DNA of 64,000 bases from Leptodactylus fallax (Eukaryota; Chordata; Amphibia; Anura; Leptodactylidae): assembly GCA_947044405.1 (NCBI GenBank), contig CAMRHE010000077.1, positions 992,001-1,056,000 on the forward strand. The letters run 5' to 3'. Each line of letters opens with the position of its first letter. Position 1 is the first letter of the stretch. The notes under the pieces were generated by a model. That model did no database searches. It saw only the letters and a list, made by a program, of their open reading frames with translations, and had not been told where the DNA came from. This document shows positions 1 to 10,796 of this stretch, in pieces. A program made the position numbers and the translations under genes.

Positions 1-291
1 GATTCTGCCTTGAAAAACCCATTGAAATCTATGGAAGGCGGAAAAACCACTAGCGTTATTTGACGCGGTTTTGATGCGGTTTTTGCAAAAGCTGCATCAA
101 AAACCACTAGTGTTTTTTAAAGAGAAGTTTCCAGGTCCATACAATGTGCTGGTGCAAAAAAAATGCCACAAAAAATGCAACACAAAACGCGACAAAAACC
201 GCATCATGTAAAAAAATGCGTCAAAAAACATTTCCTAATTGCTGAAGCAGATTTTTTCAGCTTGCAAAAAACTCTGTGTGAACATACCCTT
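1..291. repeat. A-rich interspersed repeat, cut by window edge
   Basis: Repeated short motifs such as aaaaaccactag and aaaaatgc occur throughout, and the right edge ends in gtgtgaacataccctta. The same kind of ending (gtgtgaac followed by ccctta or cctca) closes several fold-back elements elsewhere in the window, so this is probably the right part of such a MITE. No coding signal is seen. Confidence 0.4.
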
Positions 292-394
292 AGGGTTTAT
301 TTTTGTTTAAGAATTGCATAATTTGGGTGTAGCTTAAAACTGACAAGAGCAGAGAATTGTTCAGAAGTAAAAAAAAATGCAACCGTCATCATGC

Positions 395-727
395 TACAGA
401 GCACATTACAGAGATAAACATCACACCTTTGTTATGAATGTCACGTTTGTCACAATTCTAGAAAAACAACTTTGAAGTCTTTTGCAAATTATGCAGTTGG
501 TGCACTGGAGGCGGTTCTTCAGCTCCCTGGACTTTTACTTACCTGTGGGACCCCCAGTAAAAGTTGACATCACCCATCCTACTTGAGCAGCAAGAGCAGT
601 GCTCCAGAAGCAGAAGTCCTGCCCCCAGTGCACCAATTGCCTCATTTGCATAAAAATTCAAAAGTGTTTTTCTAAAAATCTACAAAAGTGACATATATAA
701 CAGAGTTGTGATGTAATGTGCTCTGTA
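395..727. repeat. Fold-back (MITE-like) element
   Basis: The left arm (395 to about 520) reads tacagagcacattaca, then further on ttggtgcactgg. The right arm (about 632-727) is its degenerate reverse complement, with ccagtgcaccaa and tgtaatgtgctctgta. The two arms of roughly 100-125 bp surround a loop of about 110 bp. No open frame of interest lies inside. The superfamily is not clear because no target duplication could be fixed. Confidence 0.65.
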
Positions 728-1202
728 ATGCAGTAGTGGCAGCTGAATATGCTTGGGGAGGAGGTAGTAGACTCCCTATATAACATACCACATGTAATAT
801 TTAGCGGTCTGCTTAGTGGGTGCAGATTCACCACTAGCCTCTTCGTATTCTGACATATGTATTCTGAAGTAAAAGGGAAAATTAGCCACAGCCAGTCAGT
901 AAAATCTTGGGAATTTCTTACATTGTTACACACTGATAGGGTTAAGTTTGAGAACTTCCTAGTTCCTGTCTCTGTAGGCAGATATCTACGTAACAGAAAC
1001 AAGACATACTTTTTCTGTCTCACTGGTATTTCCACTCTGTCCCAATGTCGCTGTCTTCTTCTTCATATAATATTACTTCAAAATTCACAATAAAATATCT
1101 ACCTTTATATGTACATTCTCACAAACAGGCTGGATCCATAGCTGCGTACTGGGATCTTACTTAATGTCTTTGTAGGGCAGAAAAGAACGTCCCCAAAGTG
1201 GC
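728..1202. other. No gene recognised
   Basis: Mixed-composition sequence with only short chance frames. No repeat family, RNA gene or splice-flanked exon is recognised. Confidence 0.4.
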
Positions 1203-1204
1203 TT

Positions 1205-1476
1205 TAAAGGGGTTGTGCTAATGTTAAACAAACCATAAACATTACCTACGCCCTGACCTGAAGTTTTGTGCCCCGGATGATCTTTTTAGCCTCCTTACCT
1301 TTAAAAGCAGAATGCTGAGGTTGGGCAGACCCAGGGTGTCATGTGACCGAGGCTCTGTCGCTGGAGACTGCAGTGTCCATAATGCATTGCAGTCTTTACA
1401 GCTCCACTCCCCTCCCAACTGCCTGATCAGTGGCCAGACCCTGGCTAAATAACCATGTTAACTCTACCATGTGGCT
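1205..1476. repeat. One-ended T2-like repeat fragment
   Basis: The left end reads TTAAAGGGGTTGT, the terminus shared with several complete TTAA-flanked fold-backs in this window. No matching right end is found before the adjoining TA microsatellite, so this is probably a truncated copy. Confidence 0.4.
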
Positions 1477-1480
1477 TATA

Positions 1481-1527
<47 letters not shown>

Positions 1528-1593
1528 TGTATATATATGAGAGAGATTGTGTATGTATATATATATATATATATATACATACATATATACATA
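1477..1593. repeat. (TA)n microsatellite
   Basis: Two long TA-dinucleotide runs are separated by a short tgagagagattgtg interruption. Frames rich in Tyr-Ile across this tract are artefacts of the repeat. Confidence 0.95.
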
Positions 1594-1805
1594 TTATAGT
1601 ACTTTGCTAAAGTTTTAGAGTTTTAGACCAGTGTGGAAAAAATGCTGAAAAGTAAGAATGCTTTCAAAAATAGAAGTGTTAATATTGTTTATTTTGTCAA
1701 GTAATTTAAAGGATTATTCTAGTTCATTGTTATTGATGTATTGATGACCTATACCCCCTTCGCCATTTACATCAGCACACCACCTGATTCACAGCGACTG
1801 TGAAT

Positions 1806-2456
1806 CTTTCTCACACACTCTCTCTCCCTCTGTCTCACATGCTATCCCTCTGTCTTGCACATTCTCCCTCTCTGTCTCTTATTTTGTCTCACATTCTCTC
1901 TGTCTCTACCTCTGTCCCTCTGTCTCTGTCTTGCACACTCTCCCTCTCTGTCTCTTACTTGGTCTCACACTCTCTCTGTCTCTACCTCTATCCCTCTGTC
2001 TCTGTCTTGCACACTATCCCTCTCTGTCTCTACCTCTATCCCTCTGCCTTGCATACTCTCCCTCTCTGTCTCTTACTTTGTCTCACACTCTCTCTGTCTC
2101 TACCTCTATCCCTCTGTCTCTGCCTTGCACAACCTCCCTCTCTCTGTCTCTTACTTTGTCTCACACTCTCTCTGTCTCTACCTCTGTCCCTCTGTCTCTG
2201 CCTTGCACACTCTCCCTCTCTGTCTCTTATTTTGTCTCACATTCTCTCTGTCTCTACCTCTATCCCTCTGCCTTGCACATTCTCCCTCTCTGTCTCTTAC
2301 TTTGTCTTACACTCTCTCTGTCTCTACCTCTATCCCTCTGTCGCTGTCTTGCACAATCTCCCTCTCTCTGTCTCTTACTTTGTCTCACACTCTCTCTGTC
2401 TCTACCTCTATCCCTCTGTCTCGCACGCTCTCCCTTTGTTCACACCCTCACTATCT
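1806..2456. repeat. Pyrimidine-rich tandem array (CT/TCTG type)
   Basis: A block of about 650 bp is made of repeating phrases such as ccctctctgtctctta, ctttgtctcacac and ctctacctctatccctctg in a variable higher-order order. The + strand is almost wholly pyrimidine, with purines limited to scattered g and a. All three forward frames stay open because the repeat contains few stops, so the Leu/Ser-rich frames of up to 221 codons are not genes. Confidence 0.95.
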
Positions 2457-3379
2457 GACAGATGACACAAAATGACAGCAGTTTTACCCTGCACTTGTGA
2501 CTTTTATGTCACTTCTATGGTGCATACACTATATAGGCGATACCTATAAAGAGATATACACTTATAATGTGCCTTAAATATATAGTAATCCTCATGGGGT
2601 ATACACAGTAAAGAATTCGAATAAAATACAAAGTGTGGTAAATAATTAAAAAATAATCCATTTGGTTAAAGCACCTGCCAATAATATGAGCAGCCTTAGT
2701 TATTTGCTAAACCTCACGTATTATACCGCACATCATCCAGACAATGACCTTGAATCTCTCTTTTCAGAAATCACGATTGAAAATTAAGAGGAACAACAAT
2801 GTGAAAAAGATACAAAATGAGTAGAATACCCTAAGTAAGAAGCACTGTGATGCCGTTCAGTCAATGCATACCAAAAATTAGTAAGCAGTGTCCACTACCA
2901 ATCCTATGGTAATGAAGTGGTTAAACAGTAGCAGGGATTGTACTGCTGTAGATTTTTGAAAGCTAAGATGGTTCATTGTCAAACAATACAAGGATACAGG
3001 TCACTATTGTCGGATAAGTCACGTACAGAAAATATTTAAAGGTTTTTTCAGTTTTGAATACATACCTTCAGAGGGCACAAAAAGGAAGTCATCTTGCTGG
3101 ATTTCGAAAGAATAAAACAAGGAAGAGCAGTAGTGTAACATAAATATGGTTTATTGTCATGTGACACAAGCTATGCATATAACCAGCTTACAAAGCATTT
3201 TTATTAGTTAGTGTGAACAGGATCTACTGGATTGATCATGTTCTCTGCCAAAGATTTTAATAATATCTTCTATATAGCTGCAAGACAAATGGCTAAACAT
3301 CATACAAAACTACATACAATTGCCTAATATAATAGTTGATTATACGTAGTGAAGCGTCCAAAAGATACTTAATCTTAAT
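2457..3379. other. AT-rich sequence without recognised gene
   Basis: AT-rich DNA with no long frame, no clear inverted repeat and no RNA gene signature. Confidence 0.4.
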
Positions 3380-3745
3380 CACAAAAATAGGAAATTTCAA
3401 AAAAATGTCTGTTCACACCGAAACGTACGTTAGTGCTTGGTACATGAGCGGACATACTTTCTTATACCGGGTAAGAGTATGAGAGTTATTTATGTTATGG
3501 TAGTACATAGGATTGGTTATTGTTATTTGTATACTATATGATTGGTTATTATATTTGTTCTATTATTATTCAATCGCTTTTTCACTGTCCTAGTTCCCAT
3601 TAATAGCAAAATATCTGCTATAACATAAATAAAATCAATGTATGTATATATTTTGTATTGAATAAAGTTGATATATTTTGATTAATTTTGGGATGCACTC
3701 TTTTTTTGTGGTTGAAATCAAGGAATTTAATAGTGTATTCAGTCT
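3380..3745 (+). mobile_element. Possible Penelope-like 3' tail fragment
   Basis: The segment contains cgaaacgtacgtt (about 3418-3430), whose ACGTACGT is self-complementary. A related cgaaacgcgtc occurs at 51456-51465. The AT-rich tail with two aataaa-like motifs resembles the non-coding 3' end of a retroelement. No coding part is preserved, and the assignment rests on similarity between short motifs only. Confidence 0.25.
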
Positions 3746-3944
3746 TATATGGAGGGTAATAATCTAAAACTCCTTAACCCCTTCCCACACCATGCTGTAA
3801 ATGTGTGGCATGGCAAAGAGCATGTTCATGCAACACCCACCATCATTAGCTATCAAGGGGGTGTACAACACTTACTTTCCATATGCTGTTTCCCCATACA
3901 CCACAACAAGGAGGAGGGGCCCAGTAGAGTCCCCAGGTCTGCCA

Positions 3945-4116
3945 AAGGCGTTGCCAACATATTCCGCAGAGCTTTACAGGCATATTCAGTCGCTGTTCCA
4001 TATAGGGCTCACAATCTAAATTCCCTATCAATATGTCTTTGTAGTGCAGAAGGAAACCGGAGTATCCGGAGGAAACCCTTGCAAACAATAGGAGAACATA
4101 CAAACTCTTTTCAGGG
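3945..4116 (-). repeat. SINE/LINE-tail repeat, antisense
   Basis: Read on +, the motifs are catattccgcagagctttaca, ctcacaatctaaattccct, ggaggaaaccc and ggagaacatacaaactc. These are the reverse complement of the repeat at 35655-35850, and the first motif matches the tail of the LINE at 58530-58560. The overlapping 175-codon forward frame is therefore not a gene. Confidence 0.6.
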
Positions 4117-4118
4117 TT

Positions 4119-4498
4119 TAAGCTTTTATGGCATATCCTTGGGATACTCCATAAAAACCTTATTGGTTGGGGGCCAACAGCTGACCCATGGACTGATCAG
4201 CTCTACGGAGCTGCTTCTGCCACCTGTCCTATACACTATACAGGGCCAGAAGCAGAAATCTCCATCCCCTGTATAGCGGCTAAGTGCCATCACTGCAGTT
4301 CAGCGCTCATTGAAGTCAGTTGGAGCTGAACTGCAGTGCCAGACTACTATACAGGGGATGATGCTTTCTGCTTCCGGCCCTGTATAGTGTATAGGACAGG
4401 CACTGAAAGTGGCCCAGTACAGATGATTAGTCCGGGGGCCACCTGTAGGCCCCCAACAATCAGGTATTTTTGACCTATCCTCCGGACAACCCCTTTAA
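4119..4498. mobile_element. T2-like fold-back element
   Basis: Inverted arms include gttgggggcc with ggcccccaac, and tatacagggccagaagcag with ctgcttccggccctgtata. The right end is ggacaacccctttaa, ending in TTAA. The same family occurs complete at 18343-18743. The left terminus is degenerate. The element is non-coding; mobilisation by a T2/Kolobok-type transposase supplied in trans is an inference. Confidence 0.7.
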
Positions 4499-4689
4499 CG
4501 TATACTTGTCTGTCTTACGCCCCAGCTGCAGCTCTCTGGTCCTTAGTGCTGGTCTTCTGTTCCAGTGCTCCAGCAAGTGTGTAGCCTGCCTGGTAGCTGC
4601 TTAGTCAATCGCTGGCCTCAACGGTCTTGTGTAGGAGATTGGGTGAGTCAATACTGCCGATGTTGCAAACTTTGGGGTTTTAGAAGATG

Positions 4690-4835
4690 GTGATGCAAAA
4701 ATAAGTGTTTTTATTGTTTAGCAAAACATTAAAAAAAACAGTAGAAATTAGGCATTGCCACAATCTTACTGACCCACAGAATAAAAATAACATATTTAAA
4801 AAACTGAAGCTTTTGTGATTCGTTTCAGACAAACC
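4690..4835. repeat. Fragment of the large frog repeat seen at 12960-15538
   Basis: Contains actgacccacagaataaa, which also occurs at about 13860-13876 in the large repeat, in a similar AT-rich context. Confidence 0.4.
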
Positions 4836-5156
4836 AAAAATGTCCACTGTCATGTAAAACATACAGAGAACAGACACGCTTTACAATAATCCCATGCATC
4901 AGCCTCTCAGCCAAACATGAGGAGCTGTGGGTGAAAATGTCACTAATGATGTCATCAGCATTATTTAAGATAATACCCAGAGAGGTACCATTTTATGGAG
5001 AAAAAGGCAGAGAGAGCAGGAACAGAGCAAAAATACCAAAAAAAACCCCACAGGAGATAGTGGAGACACTGGAGAGTTAGAAGAGGATAGATTACATGGA
5101 TTTATTTAGTTTAGACAGACAGACAGACAAAGGGAGAAATCATAGGCGTTAAGGTA

Positions 5157-5490
5157 GTTGCACACGACCGTGTAATAGCCGCTGGCTATGACTGAACGGC
5201 ATGGCCAGTGCAAGGCAACACACGGACATCATCCATGTACCGCCGATACATCGGCCGTGCTTCCACGGCCCATTCATTCAATGAAAAGGAGCCGCCAAAG
5301 CATGGCTGCAAAACTGGACAGGAATAGAACCTGTCATGAGTTTTGCAGCCCAGACTGTCGGCCTGCACACCGAACCGTGTAATATAAGGTCATGTGCGTG
5401 GGCCAAAAGAAATGAATGGATCAGTGTTCTATCCACCCCATCCGGATAGCACACTGACCTAGTACACGGCCGTGTGCAAGGGGCCTTAGT
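5157..5490. repeat. Fold-back element with ACACGGCCGTGTG ends
   Basis: The left end contains tgcacacgaccgtgta and the right end acacggccgtgtgca. Inside, gcatggctgcaaaact pairs with gagttttgcagcc. It is a non-coding MITE-like palindrome; related copies lie near 27455-27640, 50948-51182 and 58749-58944. Confidence 0.7.
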
Positions 5491-5499
5491 GTGACCATG

Positions 5500-5715
5500 T
5501 CCTTTCTGTGTCCTTTTTTGTGCCCTGTCTATGTAAAAGAAGTGGCATATTCTGTTAAATTGCACAACAATGTTTTTTACATAGTCTGCCACAGTGTGCC
5601 CCAATCCCTTTCTGTGCCCTGTCTACGTAAAAGTAGTGACAAATTCTGTGAAATTGCCCAATACTGTTTTTTTTTTTTACATACAGTCTGCCAAAATGTG
5701 GCATGTTCCCATTCT
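5500..5715. repeat. Tandem duplication, unit about 100 bp
   Basis: Two diverged copies each start with tgtgccctgtct and continue through gtaaaag, aattctgt and ttttttacata to cagtctgcca or tagtctgcca. A third partial start (tgtgctctgggc) follows. Confidence 0.7.
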
Positions 5716-5762
5716 GTGCTCTGGGCAAAAGAAATGACAATTCGCACAGTACTCATTTTTAG

Positions 5763-5985
5763 GTGTAAGCAAGTTTTATTGAAGTTTTCTATATAACAAA
5801 ACAGTAACAAGACAAAGCACACCAGAAGGTGCTTAAAAAAAAATGCCATAAGCCAGTGAATAGGCAAATCATCAAGTCCGAAACAGGCATGTCAAAGGAA
5901 GGACAGACACGAAATCAAAGACTAAGAAAAAGGGAAAATGAGCTGTGAGAAGCATCAGAACAAAACCTTGCCTGTAGCATCCACA
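5763..5985 (-). mobile_element. LINE 3'-end fragment, antisense (left part)
   Basis: The sequence gcaagttttattgaagtttt resembles the antisense 3' end at 16905-16935 (gaaagttttattgagttttt), which belongs to an L1/Tx1-type LINE. The copy appears interrupted at 5986 by a TA-flanked element and may resume at 7179. No coding sequence is preserved. Confidence 0.35.
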
Positions 5986-5987
5986 TA

Positions 5988-7176
5988 GCTCCCAACCGTC
6001 CCGCATCTGGCGGGACAGTCCCGATTTTACACTACTGTCTCGCGGTCCCGCATAGCTTACAGTTTGTCCCGCTATACCCCTGAAGTGTTTTGCTATTAAC
6101 AAACTTTATTAGGGTAGGGTAAAGGCTAAAGGGTAGATGCTAAATCCTAGTGGCTAACGGACCTTTGATGACGTCATGACCATGTGATCAGACTCTTGTG
6201 TGGGCTGAGCTATTCTGCATATGGCTGGACAGTGTGATGTTACACAGAGGAAGCTGCTGGGAACGAGAATGATCGAAGATAAGGATAGAAGAGACAGCTT
6301 GCGTGACTAAGAGGGGGGAACTGGGGGCAGATGTATGTGGCAGTTAAACTGAAGGCAAATGAACCGGCAATTAAACTTAAGGCACTTGAAGGGGGCAATT
6401 AAACTGATGGCAGATAAAGGGAGAAATTAAATTGTTGGTAGATGGAGGGGCAATTAAACTGGTGGCAGATGAACGGGCAATTAAACTGAAGGCAGGTGAA
6501 GGGGGGCATTAAGCTGGTGACAGATGAAGGGAGGACATTAAATTGGTGGCAGATGAAGGGGGAACATTAAGATGGTGGCAGATAAAGTTGGACATTAAAC
6601 TGGGGGCAGATGGAGGGTGACATTAAACTGGGGGCAACTGAAGGAGGATATTAATCCGTGGGGGGTAGCTGGAGGGGGACATGTCTTCCTCCAGCTGCCC
6701 CATAGTTTAATGTCCCCCTCCAACTACCCCCACTGTTTAATGTCACCTTCCAGCTGCCCAATAGTTTAATGTCCCCCTCCAACTACCCCCATAGTTTAAT
6801 GTCACCCTCCAGCTGCCCCATAGTTTAATGTCACCCTCTAGCAGCCCCATAGTTTAATGTCACCCTCTAACTACCCCCACTGTTTAATGTCACCCTCCAG
6901 CTGCCCCAGTTTAATGTCCCCCTCTAGTTTCCGACAGTTTAAACTGGGGCGCGAGGAGAGGGACTTAATACTGTGGGGCAATTGAAAGGGAACATTATAA
7001 TGTGGGGGCATATAATGTTAGGGTGACTGTAGGAGCATTATACTGTGTGGGGGCACATGGAAAAATAGATGAGAATGGGCAGAGTCAATGTAGAAGTGGG
7101 TGGAGATAAATTTACCGTGGCACACATAGCGTGCCGCATATTTTGTCCCTTTTTTTGTCCTTTGAAAGTTGGGAGG
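5988..7176. mobile_element. TA-flanked element with inverted minisatellite arrays
   Basis: Short inverted ends, gctcccaac on the left and gttgggagg on the right, are each flanked by TA, which suits a TA-targeting transposon or MITE. Paired internal motifs near the ends (gtcccgc and ggacaaa types) support one unit. The centre is filled with two opposed minisatellite arrays. No transposase is present. The termini are short, so the exact limits are tentative. Confidence 0.45.
6335..6950. repeat. Head-to-head minisatellite arrays
   Basis: From about 6335 to 6670 the + strand repeats phrases of the type gggcaattaaactggtggcagatgaag, with a period of about 35-40 bp. From about 6680 to 6950 the reverse complement dominates (ctgccccatagtttaatgtc and relatives). 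The block can therefore fold into one long imperfect hairpin built from tandem repeats. Confidence 0.75.
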
Positions 7177-7178
7177 TA

Positions 7179-7392
7179 TACATCCAGGTCCACGAGAAAC
7201 AAAGAGTCCAGCAGGGACCACAAAACCTTGGAGAAGAATCAGAATCAGTAGGAAGCAGGGGAGAAAGCAACAAGTAAACAAAGACACAAGGGGGAACAAG
7301 CAACTAAGGAGGAGACAAGAGGGAGGGGGGGGGGGAATCCGGGGAGAGGGACAGAAACCACCAGGGCGACAGAGAGGGGTCTCAGCACTCAT
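7179..7392 (-). mobile_element. Possible LINE 3'-end fragment, antisense (right part)
   Basis: Purine-rich sequence directly after the TA-flanked element, possibly continuing the fragment at 5763-5985. Includes a g-run (about 7324-7334). No coding support. Confidence 0.25.
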
Positions 7393-7442
7393 TTTTACAT
7401 AATCTGCAGTGAAGTTATTCAATTGTTTTTTAATGTAATATA

Positions 7443-9097
7443 CAGTCATATGAAAAAGTTTGGGCACCCCTATTAATCTTAATCATTTTTAGTTCTAAAT
7501 ATTTGGGTGTTTGCAACAGCCATTTCAATTTGATATATCTAATAACTGATGGACACAGTAATATTTCAGGATTGAAATGAGGTTTATTGTACTAACAGAA
7601 AATGTGCAATATGCATTAAACCAAAATTTGACCGGTGCAAAAATTTGGGTACCCTTATCATTTTATTGATTTGAATACTCCTAACTACTTTTTACTGACT
7701 TACTGAAGCACAAAATTGGTTTTGTAACCTCACTGAGCTTTGAACTTCATAGCCAGGTGTATCCAATCATGAGAAAAGGTATTTAAGGTGGCCAATTGCA
7801 AGTTGTTCTCCTATTTGAATCTCCTCTGAAGAGTGGCATCATGGGCTCCTCAAAACAACTCTCAAATGATCTGAAAACAAAGATTGTTCAACATAGTTGT
7901 TCAGGGGAAGGATACAAAAAGTTGTCTCAGAGATTTAACCTGTCAGTTTCCACTGTGAGGAACATACTGTAGTAAGGAAATGGAAGACCACAGAGACAGT
8001 TCTTGTTAAGCCCAGAAGTGGCAGGCCAAGAAAAATATCAGAAAGGCAGAGAAGAAGAATGGTGAGAACAGTCAAGGACAATCCACAGACCACCTCCAAA
8101 GAGCTGCAGCATCATCTTGCTGCAGATGGTGTCACTGTGCATCGGTCAACAATACAGCACACTTTGCACAAGGAGAAGCTGTATGGGAGAGTGATGCGAA
8201 AGAAGCCGTTTCTGAAAGCACGCCACAAACAGAGTCGCCTGAGGTATGCAAAAGCACATTTGGACAAGCCAGCTTCATTTTGGAAGAAGGTCCTGTGGAC
8301 TGATGAAACAAAGATTGAGTTGTTTGGTCATACAAAAAGGCGTTATGCATGGCGTCAAAAAAACACAGCATTCCAAGAAAAACACTTGCTACCCACTGTA
8401 AAATTTGGTGGAGGTTCCATCATGCTTTGGGGCTGTGTGGCCAATGCCGGCACCGGGAATCTTGTTAAAGTTGAGGGTCGCATGGATTCAACTCAGTATC
8501 AGCAGATTCTTGAGAATAATGTACAAGAATCAGTGACGAATTTGAAGTTACGCCGGGGATGGATATTTCAGCAAGACAATGATCCAAAACACAGCTCCAA
8601 ATCTACTCAGGCATTCATGCAGAGGAACAATTACAATGTTCTGGAATGGCCATCCCAGTCCCCAGACCTGAATATCATTGAACATCTGTGGGATAATTTG
8701 AAGCGGGCTGTCCATGCTCGGCGACCATCAAACTTAACTGAACTGGAATTGTTTTGTAAAGAGGAATGGTCAAAAATACCTTCATCCAGGATCCAGGAAC
8801 TGATTAAAAGCTACAGGAAGCGACTAGAGGCTGTTATTTTTTGCAAAAGGAGGATCTACTAAATATTAATGTCACTTTTCTGTTGAGGTGCCCATACTTT
8901 TGCAGCGGTCAAATTTTGGTTTAATGCATATTGCACATTTTCTGTTAGTACAATAAACCTCATTTCAATCCTGAAATATTACTGTGTCCATCAGTTATTA
9001 GATATATCAAATTGAAATGGCTGTTGCAAACACCCAAATATTTAGAACTAAAAATGATTAAGATTAATAGGGGTGCCCAAACTTTTTCATATGACTG
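7443..9097 (+). mobile_element. Complete Tc1-like transposon, 1655 bp
   Basis: Both ends are TA-flanked (7441-7442 and 9098-9099) and begin CAGTCATATGAAAAAG. The terminal inverted repeats are about 211 bp (7443-7654 and 8887-9097) and nearly identical. Each contains an outer and an inner direct repeat (aaagtttgggcacccc outside, aaatttgggtaccc inside), the IR/DR layout of Tc1-type elements. The interior carries a transposase reading frame broken once. The close match between the two ends suggests fairly recent insertion. Confidence 0.93.
7841..8862 (+). pseudogene. Tc1-like DD34E transposase, broken by one frameshift
   Basis: This would be the cut-and-paste transposase of the surrounding element. 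Translation from the ATG at 7841 gives an N-terminal helix-turn-helix region that runs into TAG at 7970. A second frame is open from about 7972 (VRKWKTTETV) through the GRPR-like RSGRPRKIS linker to the stop ending at 8862. The frames are out of register by one small indel near 7967-7974. The 267-codon open part from the Met at 8059 holds the DDE domain: D82 in TDETKIELFG, D173 in QQDNDPKH and E208 in LNIIEHLW, with 34 residues between the last two. GGGSIMLWGC is intact. Combined length would be about 340 residues, as usual for the family. Without repair it should give no full-length enzyme. Confidence 0.92.
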
Positions 9098-9099
9098 TA

Positions 9100-10465
9100 T
9101 AATGTATATTAAAACATTTGAAGAAATAAACACACAGCAAAAGAAATAAATGACACAAGACTTCTTATCAACAGATAAACATTACAGGGGCAAAAGCTAC
9201 ATATGAAAATATGAATTTACATATTTTATATGCGATGACAATGGGCACAGGGAGGTTGACTAAGTAGGATACGTGAGGGAATGTAGTGAGAGTGTGGAGG
9301 TTAGGGTCGGAGGAATGACAGACTGCTCTCTGGACTCACTGAGAATTAGGAGTTCAACCCCAACCAGTTGTCCTGGCGTTTCTGGGTGGTATTGTGATTC
9401 TAAACCGCATTGATTACAAAATTTGTCACACAGCAGTGACACATTTAATCATTTCTTGTGGACAGTATTTTCAGTTCTAAATCACATTCATTACCAGATT
9501 TGTCACACGTAGTTGTGGAAGAAATGGCTGGTGGCAGGGTGTGGGGTACTGATCTGGAATTGGCACTTTGGGGAACAGGGTACTGCCTGCAGTGAGCCAG
9601 TGCTCGGCTACAACATCAAAAGACCTCCTGGGGCACACTGGGGTGGTGTTGGTGGCAGCACTGGCAGACACGTTTATAGCGCTGGTGATGGTGGCTTTAG
9701 TAGTCATCTCTTATGTGGTAATTTTTCTGTATGTCACCAAGCAATATATATCCATAACACTGTGCAGGACCTGCAAGCAGAAAATAAGCTGTGGCCATGT
9801 AGGCACAAATGTAGGAACTATGTCGCTCCATACTGACATTAAATGTCGTCTATAGTTCATTTAGAAAAATAGAATTGAAGCTATGTAGCCAAAGACTGTG
9901 GCTAATGCTATCCCCTGGGGTCAGTTTTGTTTGAATATGCTGCGTATGGATGAATCTTCTATACAAGTGGCAGCTGGGTACTCCAGCCGGGCACAGGGTG
10001 ATGTCATATGACATTGTGATGCTCATTCTTCCGCCATGTGCGCAGTCCTCCTGTGAAGAACTACCCCTGTGAGGATCCATCAGGTCTTACACAGAATTTG
10101 TGGCAAGAATTAGAGAAAAGGGAGATGTTGTGGGAAAGCGTCAACAAGACCTTGACACAGACTTAAAGGGGGGGCAAATACTAATAAATGGTATTGGAGT
10201 TTTATGTACGTAAATGTTGGTCAATCGCAATTTTGCTATTGTGTTCAATACACATTGAAAACATGGTGAGAGGAAGGTGAAAACAAGATGTGACCTTCAA
10301 AAGCCTTCATGTGTTTTTGAATTCCAAAAATGTTTGTGCATATCCGTTTTTTGCTGGTTTGCATCCTGAATGGCACTGTTCTGAAAAGTTGGTGTGGTGC
10401 ACATTTTATAGATTATCGGGAGAATTTATTAAATAATTTCTACCAGTTTTCTGGAAAAAAAGGAC
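9100..10465. other. No gene recognised
   Basis: Frames up to 107 codons occur on both strands but overlap one another, lack family resemblance and have no splice or promoter context. No repeat structure was fixed here. Confidence 0.4.
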
Positions 10466-10796
10466 ACGTATCCCCTATCCACAGGATTGGTGGTCGGGCC
10501 CCCAGTTATCAGGAGAAGGTGGGGACCAAAAGTCCTCCTAAAGCATCCATGTGAATGGAGCACCAATGCGCCTATGTGACCAGTGCTCCATTCACTTTTA
10601 TGGGGCTGTGGGCGCTGCTGGAGATTACAAGTGAATGGAGCACTGGTCACTCCAGCGCACTGGTGCTCCATTAACAAGGAGGCTTGTGGGAGACTTTCAA
10701 TTCCCTGTCCTCCTGATCACTGGGGGACCCCGCTATCGGGCCCTCAGCAATCAGACACTTATCTTCAGTCCTGTGGATAGGGCAAAACCTCTTTAA
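10466..10796. mobile_element. T2-like fold-back element
   Basis: The arms pair cctatccacaggattgg with cctgtggataggg, and gtgaatggagcaccaa with its inverted counterpart ggtgctccatt. The right end is aaacctctttaaa with TTAA at 10793-10796. Non-coding and diverged at the left end. Confidence 0.6.

Noticed and set aside
1800..2475. Three overlapping Leu/Ser-rich frames of 175-221 codons
   Set aside because: They are produced by a CT-rich tandem array that lacks stop codons in all forward frames.
3749..4276. 175-codon forward frame
   Set aside because: It spans an antisense SINE/LINE tail and a T2-like fold-back; no protein-family resemblance.
7018..7467. 149-codon minus frame
   Set aside because: It crosses the end of a TA-flanked repeat, a LINE-tail fragment and the start of a Tc1 terminal repeat.
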